From JAVBPR01 sp031549485 (GTDB lineage: Bacteria > Bacillota > Clostridia > Oscillospirales > Feifaniaceae): 64,000 bases of DNA. Position 1 is the first letter of the stretch. Each line of letters starts with the position of its first letter. The stretch lies in NCBI GenBank assembly GCA_031549485.1, contig JAVBPR010000008.1, positions 130,937-194,936 of the forward strand, given 5' to 3'. Shown one piece after another: positions 18,534 through 26,500 of the stretch. The notes under the pieces were generated by a model. It did no database searches, was not told the DNA's origin, and was given only the letters and a program-made list of their open reading frames with translations. A program made the position numbers and the translations under genes.

Positions 18534-19769
18534 ATGAAAAGAATTTTATTGATAATATTAATAGTACTCCTCATTACACCTCTTGTTTACATAAATGCCT
18601 CTGCTGAAAACATTATTATATGGTGTAATAATGTTCCGGTTGAAGTAAACGGAATAACCATCGCATCGGCAGGCTATGACTATACGGATGCAAACGGCAA
18701 AAGCTTCCCGATTTCGCTTTTATATGCTGACACTCATTATTTGCCTATAAGAGCGTTTGCTGAAATGTTTAATAAAGATGTCAATTTTAGCGCAGAGGAT
18801 TGCGAAATTTTTCTTACTTCAAAAGGCGGTCCTGCTCCGGAAATAAAGGAAAATAGCCCTTCTCCAAAAAGTGTATCAACTATTGAGGTAGAAGCCGCTC
18901 TTAACTGTTTTAGTGTATCGGTAGACGGCAAAAGGGTTATATCAAAAGGGGAAAAATATACTTGCGAAGATACAAAAATTCCTTCTTCTTTAGTTATTAA
19001 AGGCATAACGTATCTGCCGATTAACAAGGTCGGCGAGATACTTGATCAAATAGTTGCAGGATACAGCAACTTGATTTGTGTCGGTTCTAATAAGTACCTC
19101 TATGATTATGCTGATTTCCCCGGAATTCCCGATTTTAGTTCGATAAGTAGCTGGCCACGGATAGATAATAGCGTGCCAATCGATGTCGGCCCTTACTATT
19201 GTGCGACATATGAATATGAAAATTTGTACCTGAGAAATTTAGTTGCCTACCGTCAGATTTTGACGCAAAACGGATTTCGCCTTACCTTTGCTTTAGAAAA
19301 AAGCCCCTCGTTTTGGTATACATATGTAAATCCTCAAACGTCACAAGCTTTAACCTTAGTCGCCGCCAAAAAAGGATTCAGCATCACTTGTATGCGCGGC
19401 ATACCGATAGATGGATATTATCCAGAATTCCCGACTGTTATCGATTACGGCATGCGCAAAAATTATATCCCGGATATTTTAACCAACACCGATATAGATT
19501 ATTATAATCATTTTTATGTATATTCCATTGAGCAGCCTGATGCTATAAATCCCATAATTCTTTTAAGGCAAGACGGATTTAAAGATATTGACACTAATAC
19601 GCTTAAATCTTTAAATATTCCGATTTATTCAAGCGATGCACTGGCGGTGAAAAAAGATAATATTATCGTAGTAGCATACACATCATACCCGGACAGCTCC
19701 TCTGCTACCTGCGAATTGTATATTGTTTGCATAGATATTTCGTACGCTACAACAAACAAGGAGAGATAA
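18534..19769 (+). CDS. Exported stalk-domain (copper amine oxidase N-terminal-like) protein, copy 1
   Basis: 411 residues from the ATG at 18534, which has AAGGAG seven bases upstream; a longer in-frame start has no such site. Signal peptide 1-24 (ending ASA). Two copies of a stalk-like module occupy residues of about 25-85 and 110-180 (VEVNGITIASAGYDYTD, HYLPIRAFAEMFNKD; VSVDGKRVISKGE, TYLPINKVGEI). Tyr-Leu-Pro-Ile/Val-Arg is the hallmark of PF07833-type domains. The C-terminal half has FPGIPDFS and FPTVIDYGMR motifs shared with two neighbours at 19774 and 21213. The function is unknown; it is likely in or near the cell wall. It is co-transcribed with the next gene, four bases downstream. Confidence 0.85.
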   Translation: MKRILLIILIVLLITPLVYINASAENIIIWCNNVPVEVNGITIASAGYDYTDANGKSFPISLLYADTHYLPIRAFAEMFNKDVNFSAEDCEIFLTSKGGPAPEIKENSPSPKSVSTIEVEAALNCFSVSVDGKRVISKGEKYTCEDTKIPSSLVIKGITYLPINKVGEILDQIVAGYSNLICVGSNKYLYDYADFPGIPDFSSISSWPRIDNSVPIDVGPYYCATYEYENLYLRNLVAYRQILTQNGFRLTFALEKSPSFWYTYVNPQTSQALTLVAAKKGFSITCMRGIPIDGYYPEFPTVIDYGMRKNYIPDILTNTDIDYYNHFYVYSIEQPDAINPIILLRQDGFKDIDTNTLKSLNIPIYSSDALAVKKDNIIVVAYTSYPDSSSATCELYIVCIDISYATTNKER

Positions 19770-19773
19770 ACAG

Positions 19774-21012
19774 ATGAAACGAATTCGAGCAATAACATTA
19801 ACTTTGATTTTCATTGTAGCTCTTTTCCCTATACCAGCCCGCGCCGAAAATATTCTTGCATGGCCTAATAAATTCGATGTTTGGGTAAGCGGAGTGAGAA
19901 TCTCCGCTGCAGGTTATGATTATACCGATGCAAACGGAAGAAGTTTTCCGCTTTCGATTACTTATGCAGAAACACCGTATCTGCCGATAAGAACATTTTC
20001 CGAAATATTTAATAAAGATATCAACTTCAATGCCGAGGATTGCGAAATTTTCCTTACTTCAAAAGACGGTCCCGCTCCGGAGGTGAAGAAAACCGAGCTT
20101 CAATCCGCAACTGTATCAACCGCTAAGGTAGATGTTGCGTTTAACTGCTTTAATATATCAATTGACGGCAAAAGAGTTATATCAAAAGGGGAAGATTATA
20201 ATTGCGCTATAGGCGAAATCCCATCTTCGTTAGTGTTTGAAGGTATAACATATATTCCGCTTACCAAGGTTGGAGAAATAATGGGAAAAATAGTTTCCAA
20301 CGGCAATGGTATGATTTGCGTCGGCAATTATTTGTCCTGCCAAGGATATATTGATTTCCCCGGAATTCCCGACTTTAACGCGATATTAACAAAGAGACAA
20401 ACAAAAAATATCGGCACGGTAAACGTCGGTCCTTATTATTGTGCAACATACAATTATACAATTAAGGATGGAACGGAGGTACCTGCCTACCGACAGCTTT
20501 TGCTTGAAAATGGATTTTTCTTGTTCTACGGGCAGAAAACCCCTCATCATTATTATAGGTATATAAACTTTCAAACGTCAGAAACTGTAAGCATAAATGT
20601 AAGTGGAAGTCCTGCAATAACCTGTACTAGCGGCATTCCGCCAAAAGGGTATTATCCAGAATTCCCGACGGTTATCGATTACGGCATGCGCCATAATGAT
20701 GCCCCGAGTATTCTAACCAATACCGATATAGATTTTTATAATCATTCTTACTTATATTCTGAGCGCTATCCTACTCCTGGCTTACCTATTGCTATTTTGA
20801 AAGCAGATGGGTTTGAAGAAATCAGCCATGATGATCTTAATTCTTTAAATATCCCCTATCGCACTTATTCAAGCGATGTATTGGCTGTGAAAAAAGATAA
20901 TATCGTAGTAATGTCATACATCACTCAAAGAGGAAGCCTTGGTGCCGGCAGCACCGTGCATATTGTTTGTATAGATACTTCAATTAAAAACCCGTTTATA
21001 GCCCAAAATTGA
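19774..21012 (+). CDS. Exported stalk-domain protein, copy 2
   Basis: 412 residues, signal peptide 1-24 (ending ARA). It has the same architecture as the preceding gene: two stalk-like modules (YLPIRTFSEIFNKD and TYIPLTKVGEIMGK), then the conserved FPGIPDFN and FPTVIDYGMR segments. Long stretches are nearly identical to the copy at 18534 (CEIFLTSK-GPAPE), indicating a recent tandem duplication. GGAGAG at the end of the upstream gene provides the ribosome binding site, so translation is likely coupled. Confidence 0.85.
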   Translation: MKRIRAITLTLIFIVALFPIPARAENILAWPNKFDVWVSGVRISAAGYDYTDANGRSFPLSITYAETPYLPIRTFSEIFNKDINFNAEDCEIFLTSKDGPAPEVKKTELQSATVSTAKVDVAFNCFNISIDGKRVISKGEDYNCAIGEIPSSLVFEGITYIPLTKVGEIMGKIVSNGNGMICVGNYLSCQGYIDFPGIPDFNAILTKRQTKNIGTVNVGPYYCATYNYTIKDGTEVPAYRQLLLENGFFLFYGQKTPHHYYRYINFQTSETVSINVSGSPAITCTSGIPPKGYYPEFPTVIDYGMRHNDAPSILTNTDIDFYNHSYLYSERYPTPGLPIAILKADGFEEISHDDLNSLNIPYRTYSSDVLAVKKDNIVVMSYITQRGSLGAGSTVHIVCIDTSIKNPFIAQN

Positions 21013-21132
21013 CCATTTGATTTATATATGATACGTTTCAATATAAAGACATGTTTTTTTAAACACTTTATTGAACTTTCTTGTCGTGAAGTATATTTAC
21101 GAAGTCCATAATAACACCCATAATAAAATAAT

Positions 21133-21160
21133 AAAAAAGCCGCCAAATAGGTGGCTTTTT
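21133..21160. terminator. Bidirectional rho-independent terminator
   Basis: AAAAAGCCGCC / GGTGGCTTTTT stem between the two convergent stalk-domain genes. Confidence 0.75.
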
Positions 21161-21212
21161 ATTGTAGAGTGAGAACATCTTGCTGTAATTTATAAAATAT
21201 CATTTTAAATTA

Positions 21213-22460
21213 TTAATCTAACGCAGGTCTTTGCGTATCTATGCAAATAATATCCAAACTCCGCTCTCCAACTGGTCCTCCGTTATATGTCATAGCAGAA
21301 ATCACAATAATATTATCTTTTTTTAAAACATAATAACTATAATAATTATAAATTTCCCCTATGTCTCGGCAATAATCGTCATAAATGAATTCAAAACCTT
21401 CCCTAAATAAAAATCTTGCGAAGGCGTAGGCTTCTAAATAATTTCTGTCATTATATGTATAAGAATAATTATACATATCCACCGCCGATTTTGGCCCTTG
21501 TGCATCAGGTGCAATCTTTGCAAGCGAACCGTAATCAGGCACTGTCGGAAACTGATCGTAATATTTTTCTACCGTCGTCTTATTTTTATAGCATTTAATT
21601 TGAACTTTGTCATCGAATGATTCCAGAATCAAATAAGTATCGGTCTGGGGGTTATAATACTCATACTCATCGGCAACATTTGCAAATTTTTCATATTCAA
21701 TACCTCCGCAGAAGATACATCCGTTTTCAATTAGATTTTGCCGATACTTGTCGATATCTGCCTTGCTGCAATCGTCATACTCATATATAGCATAAACAGT
21801 AAAAGCGTCTTCTGTTAAAGGCGAGCTATAAGCAGCTTTTGTTTCTGTAAACGCACCGTAATCCAAAAAACCAGGCAACTCGATGTATTCTTTAATTATA
21901 TCGCTTTCCCCTACATAAATAACATCATTTTTGAAGCCCACCTTTTTGCCGAATATTTCTCCCAATTTACGAATCGGCAAGTAGGTCGTTCCGTCATATA
22001 CTATCGAAAAAGGAACTTCTGCCCCTTCAATATTATAATTTTGTCCTTTCGAAACAACTTTTTTGCCATCAAATACAATATTAAAACAATTAAACTCAAC
22101 ATTGAACTCATTGGTCGCCGAAATAAACTCAGGCAATGGATTTCCTGAAATAATCGGTTCTTCGTCACTTTTTGTAGTAATGACAATTTCGCCGGTTGAC
22201 CGGTAGAATGCAACTCTTTTGTTATATATGTCAGCAAGTTTTCTTACTGGCAAATATGTTGTGCCCGCATATAAAATCGAAAAAGGCACCTCCGTTCTAC
22301 CTGGTCTTACATAATAGTTTCCTTTTGTTTCGATTTTAACTCCATTTACCACAATGTCAAACTTATTGATCCACACAAATATATTTTCTGCAAAGGCGTA
22401 TATAGGAATGAGCGTTATCAAAAGTATTGCCGTTAATAATATTGCAATTCTTTTTTTCAC
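21213..22460 (-). CDS. Exported stalk-domain protein, copy 3 (diverged)
   Basis: 415 residues starting at GTG 22460 with GGAGG ten bases upstream. Signal peptide 1-24 (ending AFA). Two stalk-like modules are at about residues 25-95 and 120-190 (TTYLPVRKLADIYNK, TTYLPIRKLGEIFGK), followed by LPGFLDYG and FPTVPDYGSL, the counterparts of motifs in the copies at 18534 and 19774. It is more diverged than those two and lies on the opposite strand, so it is an older duplicate. Monocistronic. Confidence 0.85.
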   Translation of the reverse strand: MKKRIAILLTAILLITLIPIYAFAENIFVWINKFDIVVNGVKIETKGNYYVRPGRTEVPFSILYAGTTYLPVRKLADIYNKRVAFYRSTGEIVITTKSDEEPIISGNPLPEFISATNEFNVEFNCFNIVFDGKKVVSKGQNYNIEGAEVPFSIVYDGTTYLPIRKLGEIFGKKVGFKNDVIYVGESDIIKEYIELPGFLDYGAFTETKAAYSSPLTEDAFTVYAIYEYDDCSKADIDKYRQNLIENGCIFCGGIEYEKFANVADEYEYYNPQTDTYLILESFDDKVQIKCYKNKTTVEKYYDQFPTVPDYGSLAKIAPDAQGPKSAVDMYNYSYTYNDRNYLEAYAFARFLFREGFEFIYDDYCRDIGEIYNYYSYYVLKKDNIIVISAMTYNGGPVGERSLDIICIDTQRPALD

Positions 22461-22549
22461 CGACTTTTCCTCCTTGCTTTCTGTTCTTACCTTTATTATT
22501 ACATTATTAAGTCAATTTGTACACAATATGAGATGCTTTTATGAAATAA

Positions 22550-23008
22550 AACACTAACCGGAACTCTGCGCAATATATCGGCGGAGCGACTTACATAACA
22601 AAAGAGCCGAAAACAAAATCCGGTTACCGGAAAATTGTCCTCAACTCTACCGCTTGTAATTTGTTATTAGAATATCGGGAGTGGCAAGACGAACAAAAAG
22701 AACGCCTTGGCGACCAGTGGCAGGAAACATACCGATTGTTTACCACTTGGAACGGTGGACCGATACACCCTGACTCGGTCACAGGTTGGTTCTCTGATTT
22801 CATTAAAAAGCACAGCTTTAATTACGTTACGCTGCACTCGCTAAGGCACACATTTGCCACAAGAGCATCAGAAAATAATATTCCGGCAAAAACGGTCAGT
22901 CAAATTTTAGGACATTCAAATATTGCCATTACTCTTGATCTATACACGCCTGTCACGCTTGACAATAAGAGGGAAGCAATTGATTCATTAGATTATTTAT
23001 TTGCGTGA
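22550..23008 (+). pseudogene. 5'-truncated tyrosine recombinase (phage-type integrase)
   Basis: Open from 22550 to 23008 with no credible start; a TAA lies in frame at 22547. The peptide holds only the C-terminal part of the catalytic domain: TLHSLRHTFAT (second catalytic Arg with His), QILGHSNIAIT (His) and DLYTPV (catalytic Tyr). The N-terminal arm-binding and core-binding domains and the first catalytic Arg are missing. It is the remnant of a mobile element's integrase and marks an old integration or rearrangement point directly beside the AT-rich cassette at 23.1-26.1 kb. Confidence 0.85.
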
Positions 23009-23052
23009 TTTTTGCGGGGCTAAAGTTGGCGCGATATCAAAATTGACATAAT

Positions 23053-23092
23053 AAAGCTGTAACAATTGTTACAGGTTTTATCTTTTTATAAT
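23053..23092. terminator. Probable terminator hairpin
   Basis: CTGTAACAATTGTTACAG perfect palindrome followed by TTTTA and TCTTTTTAT. It lies between convergent genes. Confidence 0.55.
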
Positions 23093-23123
23093 GTCATTAT
23101 TATAATAATCGCTACCAGGCATT

Positions 23124-24266
23124 TTAAACTTTTTTATCAATATCTACAACACTTGCGTCCTTATAGAGCACAGGAGTTCTAGTCATATTGCGCCCTTCTT
23201 TTTCTTGCGCTAATATATATCTCATAGGTTCAGTCCTATATGCAACTATTTTCATTGATGCATCTGAACTACTGGCGTATTCTGATACTATATTGTGTAT
23301 ATATTGCCTTTGCTCATTGGTTAACTCAGTAATGTGGTCGTTTAATATATTTGAGATAAAGGGTTTTCTTTTTTCAAAAGTTGTTGCAAAAAAAATCTTT
23401 TCATGTTCTTTTGTAATGTTTTTTAATGTTGGTATCCAAGGCCCTTCTTGCATACGTAAATAAATACTACCCGACATTGAGTTCCCGTATTCTTTATAAT
23501 AATTATAATCTATTAGATAGAGCAATTTAGTTAATTTAAAAAATGATACTGTCTTTAGATTTTCAACAATTGTAACTACCATATCAAGAAGTATATTGTT
23601 TTTGTTAATACTTTTTTTATTAATACAAGTTGGTTTAGTGTTAGAGGATTTTAATCCTTTTATCGGATCAACAATATGCGACAAAACAATAAAATCAGCT
23701 CTTTGCTTCATTATTCCTCTATGGATAGTCGCTCTTGGTCCCATATGGTAAAGGGGAAATAAATATCTATTGTTCCAAGGAAGTTTTTTAGCCACACTGT
23801 CCTTTAAAACGTAGTTATGATTCTCTATGAACTTCAATGCATTAAGAGCTTTTATTCCCAAAGTTACAATAATATCAGGATTTAATAATTCTAATGTCAT
23901 TTCAAGATAATAGCTACAATTTTTAATTTCATCTTGAGTTGGTGTAGAATTATTGCCATTTTCATCCTGTGGATTACAAAGAATAGAATTTGTTATAAAT
24001 ATGTCATCTCTGCTCCAACCTATATTCCCTAATAACATTTCAAAATTATCACCTGTTCTATCGCCGTAGAGAGGAATTCCAGTACATTCAGCTCCTAACC
24101 GTCCAGGGGCTTCAGCTATAAAAACTACCTTTGAATTCAAATTTCCATTGCTTTTCGATAGAACTTTTTTTCGTGAACACATTCTATTGCAAATATCACA
24201 GTTGTTAACTGATGATAGAAGATAGTCAAAGTGTTTTGCTCTTTCATTCGGTGAGATATTAACCAT
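23124..24266 (-). CDS. Family 4-like uracil-DNA glycosylase fused to a Panacea-like domain
   Basis: 380 residues. The N-terminal half (1-205) has the marks of family 4 uracil-DNA glycosylases: CDIC near residue 23 and two later Cys (SILCNP and EIKNC, 17 apart) at the positions of the four 4Fe-4S ligands, the EAPGRLG...GIPLYGDRTG active-site loop, the strand IIVTLG and a His-containing PLYHMGPRATIHRG motif. The C-terminal part (about 225-350; FKLTKLLYLIDYNYYKE, then MQEGPWIP) resembles the Panacea/SocA-like domain (DUF4065) found in toxin-antitoxin and phage-linked proteins. I do not know this fusion as a described family. It overlaps the radical SAM gene by eight bases. A role in removing or recognising a modified base is inferred. 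Confidence 0.8.
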   Translation of the reverse strand: MVNISPNERAKHFDYLLSSVNNCDICNRMCSRKKVLSKSNGNLNSKVVFIAEAPGRLGAECTGIPLYGDRTGDNFEMLLGNIGWSRDDIFITNSILCNPQDENGNNSTPTQDEIKNCSYYLEMTLELLNPDIIVTLGIKALNALKFIENHNYVLKDSVAKKLPWNNRYLFPLYHMGPRATIHRGIMKQRADFIVLSHIVDPIKGLKSSNTKPTCINKKSINKNNILLDMVVTIVENLKTVSFFKLTKLLYLIDYNYYKEYGNSMSGSIYLRMQEGPWIPTLKNITKEHEKIFFATTFEKRKPFISNILNDHITELTNEQRQYIHNIVSEYASSSDASMKIVAYRTEPMRYILAQEKEGRNMTRTPVLYKDASVVDIDKKV

Positions 24267-25296
24267 TATGTTTTACCTCTAATTTTAAGCATGCGGGATC
24301 AGGATTTTTATATAATGAAGAATGATACAAATATTTTTGAGCTAGGCAACCTGACAAACATAATTTATAACTTTTGCATGATTGGCAGGGTTCTGAAGGA
24401 GTTGATGCTATTGCTGCTCTAACAAGATCAAAATATTTAGAGTTTTCCCAACATTCAGCAAGTCTATTTTCTGTCAAATTTGAGAATTTATCTCCAGAGG
24501 CTATTGTATCACATCTGATTTGCTTGAAAGCATCGCAAGGATAAATATTTAGATCGGGAGCAACAATTAATCTATCTTTAGCAGCCATGCATTTTGGCTT
24601 GTCGTTTAAGAATAATACATTAAATGGCGAACCAGTTCTAATATTGAAACCTTTGCGTCGTAAATCAATTATTATGTCCTTTAATTCTAAGTTTTGTTCT
24701 TTGCTTAAAGTATCATAATCACTAATTAAGGTCCCTCTACCTTGAGGCACAAAACGAAGGACACTAATTCGACTTATTCCATTAGTTTGAGCCAACTCAG
24801 CTATTGCTGCTATTTTTTTGTAATTGCTTGCCAGCGCAACAAAATGTATCTCAGTTTCAATACCAAGTTTATGGGCATATTCTATTGCTTTCATTGTATT
24901 GCTAAAACTATTAGCCTTTCTTGTTACGCGATCATGCTCTTTTTCGACATCGGAGTATAAACTAAAAACTAATCTATTTACTCCTGCGGTTGCCAAATTT
25001 TTTAATGTTTCATATTGATTTTCGCAGTTACCTGATGTGTATATGCTAACATTTAGCCCATTTTTTTTTGAATATGTAACTACATCAATTATACCTTTCC
25101 ATGTTAGAGGCTCTCCTCCTGAAAATGCGATTTCGGTAATTCCAATAGATAATGCATCTTCAACAATTTCAAGGCATTTTTCAATAGATATAGATAACTG
25201 ATGATCCGGATTTGCGTCACTTGAACAATGAATGCATGATAAAGGGCAATTATATGTTACTTCGATTTTCATTTCATTAAGCTTAAACTTATTCAA
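24259..25296 (-). CDS. Radical SAM protein with SPASM-type C-terminal cluster region
   Basis: 345 residues. The CPLSCIHC motif near residue 15 (Cys-x3-Cys-x2-Cys) binds the 4Fe-4S cluster that cleaves S-adenosylmethionine. FSGGEPLTW is the GGE motif and IEVTYNC the first strand. The C-terminal third contains CMAAKDRL, IYPCDAF, CQSCKSYKLCLSGC and a last PACLK, the Cys pattern of SPASM/Twitch proteins that bind extra clusters and usually act on peptides, nucleotides or other large substrates. It overlaps the upstream thymidylate-synthase-like gene by four bases and the downstream glycosylase by eight, so the three proteins are made from one message. The substrate is unknown. Confidence 0.88.
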   Translation of the reverse strand: MNKFKLNEMKIEVTYNCPLSCIHCSSDANPDHQLSISIEKCLEIVEDALSIGITEIAFSGGEPLTWKGIIDVVTYSKKNGLNVSIYTSGNCENQYETLKNLATAGVNRLVFSLYSDVEKEHDRVTRKANSFSNTMKAIEYAHKLGIETEIHFVALASNYKKIAAIAELAQTNGISRISVLRFVPQGRGTLISDYDTLSKEQNLELKDIIIDLRRKGFNIRTGSPFNVLFLNDKPKCMAAKDRLIVAPDLNIYPCDAFKQIRCDTIASGDKFSNLTENRLAECWENSKYFDLVRAAIASTPSEPCQSCKSYKLCLSGCLAQKYLYHSSLYKNPDPACLKLEVKHNG

Positions 25297-26036
25297 TTTG
25301 TTCCCCCTAAAATCGTGCCAGCTATTTTTAATAGTTCCGATTTACCTTTCAAAACATATGCATGAGAAGAAATACATGTTAAAGTTCCGATTAATGAATT
25401 TGTCTCGCATGAAATATATTTTAGCAAATCGCATAGTCCTAAATAATTACCATACGCTCTTTCAGTAAAGTCATGATTTCTATATACAGCTAACAAATTT
25501 ATCGTTCGTTCCGATGTTGCGCTTTCTTCAACTTGAACAGTAATATAATTGAGGCAAGGAGACCCCATAAGCTTATTTAAGTCTCTATGCGGATAGGGTA
25601 TTATTATTGTGTGAGCGGCACCATAATTCCTTGATCTGTTTTTTATATTATCAATAATGCTTCCTAATTGATCTATATTTCCATTTGATGTAGAATATCG
25701 TATCATTCGTTCAAAATATGTCCCCCACCCGCTATGCGCTCGTTTTCGCGACCACTTAAAGAACTTCCAATATTTCTCGTAAAATCTTGTTCTTGAAATA
25801 TCATCTTTAAAAAAAGTTTTCGGAAAAATTGTATGCGCTACATGCTTAGGAGATATCAAAGTATTTTTTTTAGCAAAAGCCTCAAGTAGCTTATTATTAT
25901 CACTATCAAAAAGTTTAGGGACATTTATTTGAGCAATAATATTCCAAGCTTTCCAATGATTAGCGTTTAATTCATTAATTGCTTTAGCCCAAACAAGCTG
26001 AAAAGAGTCTTCACAAATGACAATTGGTTTGTTCAT
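25293..26036 (-). CDS. Thymidylate-synthase-like protein
   Basis: 247 residues. The C-terminal half follows the thymidylate synthase pattern in order: a Cys in GSPCLNYITVQV at the place of the catalytic Pro-Cys, a strand-helix INLLAVYRNHDFTERAYGNY corresponding to the R-S-x-D loop and the Asn that binds the base, a long helix LLKYISCETNSL, then GTLTCISSHAYVLKG at the position of the H-x-Y strand. The N-terminal part is divergent. In phages and defence loci such homologues can be pyrimidine hydroxymethylases rather than dTMP synthases; which applies here cannot be told from sequence. GGAGG precedes the ATG. Start and stop overlap the flanking reading frames, placing it in the radical SAM/glycosylase operon. 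Confidence 0.68.
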   Translation of the reverse strand: MNKPIVICEDSFQLVWAKAINELNANHWKAWNIIAQINVPKLFDSDNNKLLEAFAKKNTLISPKHVAHTIFPKTFFKDDISRTRFYEKYWKFFKWSRKRAHSGWGTYFERMIRYSTSNGNIDQLGSIIDNIKNRSRNYGAAHTIIIPYPHRDLNKLMGSPCLNYITVQVEESATSERTINLLAVYRNHDFTERAYGNYLGLCDLLKYISCETNSLIGTLTCISSHAYVLKGKSELLKIAGTILGGTN

Positions 26037-26143
26037 TGTATTCCTCCCCTTATTGCAAAAACGTGTTTATTAAGTTCACGCTGATTGCTATCAAATAATC
26101 CATAAATTTCCTGTAATTCTACAAGTTTTTCCAATAAATTCAT
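26033..26143 (-). CDS. Possible 36-residue leader protein of the cassette
   Basis: A short frame MNLLEKLVELQEIYG...GGIQ ends in TGA overlapping the ATG of the thymidylate-synthase-like gene (ATGA). The GGGGAGG at its end is that gene's ribosome binding site. The N-terminal half is an amphipathic helix with a leucine heptad. There is no clear ribosome binding site before it; an in-frame ATG 12 codons upstream would give 48 residues. It could be a real coupled small protein or chance. Confidence 0.35.
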   Translation of the reverse strand: MNLLEKLVELQEIYGLFDSNQRELNKHVFAIRGGIQ

Positions 26144-26235
26144 TATATATGGGATCTGAAATAAAAACAAGGTTCGCATAATTTGTGTATTACTTATACA
26201 CGCTTCTTATTTAATATCTTCACAGGATATCCAAT

Positions 26236-26263
26236 TTTATAGCCAATTCAGCATAATTTTCAA
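26236..26263 (-). promoter_or_regulatory. Probable promoter of the thymidylate-synthase-like/radical SAM/glycosylase operon
   Basis: TTGAAA (26258-26263), 16 bases, TATAAA (26236-26241), reading toward the cassette. It is the best sigma-A-like match in the gap between the tRNA terminator and the cassette. Confidence 0.45.
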
Positions 26264-26280
26264 ATTATCTAAATAAAGAA

Positions 26281-26313
26281 AGAACCCTGTAACCGTATTA
26301 GTTACAGGGTTCT
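26281..26313 (-). terminator. Terminator of the initiator tRNA transcript
   Basis: Inverted repeat AGAACCCTGTAAC / GTTACAGGGTTCT, followed on the minus strand by TTCTTTATTT. Confidence 0.8.
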
Positions 26314-26317
26314 TTCA

Positions 26318-26394
<77 letters not shown>

Positions 26395-26420
26395 ATATTT
26401 GGTGTTTTTGTAGTATAACA

Positions 26421-26451
26421 CAGCCGGCGGCCTGTGTCAAGCCGCCGGCTG
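26421..26451. terminator. GC-rich hairpin after pilT
   Basis: CAGCCGGCGGC / GCCGCCGGCTG stem between the end of pilT and the tRNA gene. The T-run is weak on the minus strand, so termination there is likely but not certain. Confidence 0.45.
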
Positions 26452-26500
26452 GATTTTGATTATATTTTGCGGGTATTTTTTCGCGGTTTTTCGCGGGTAA

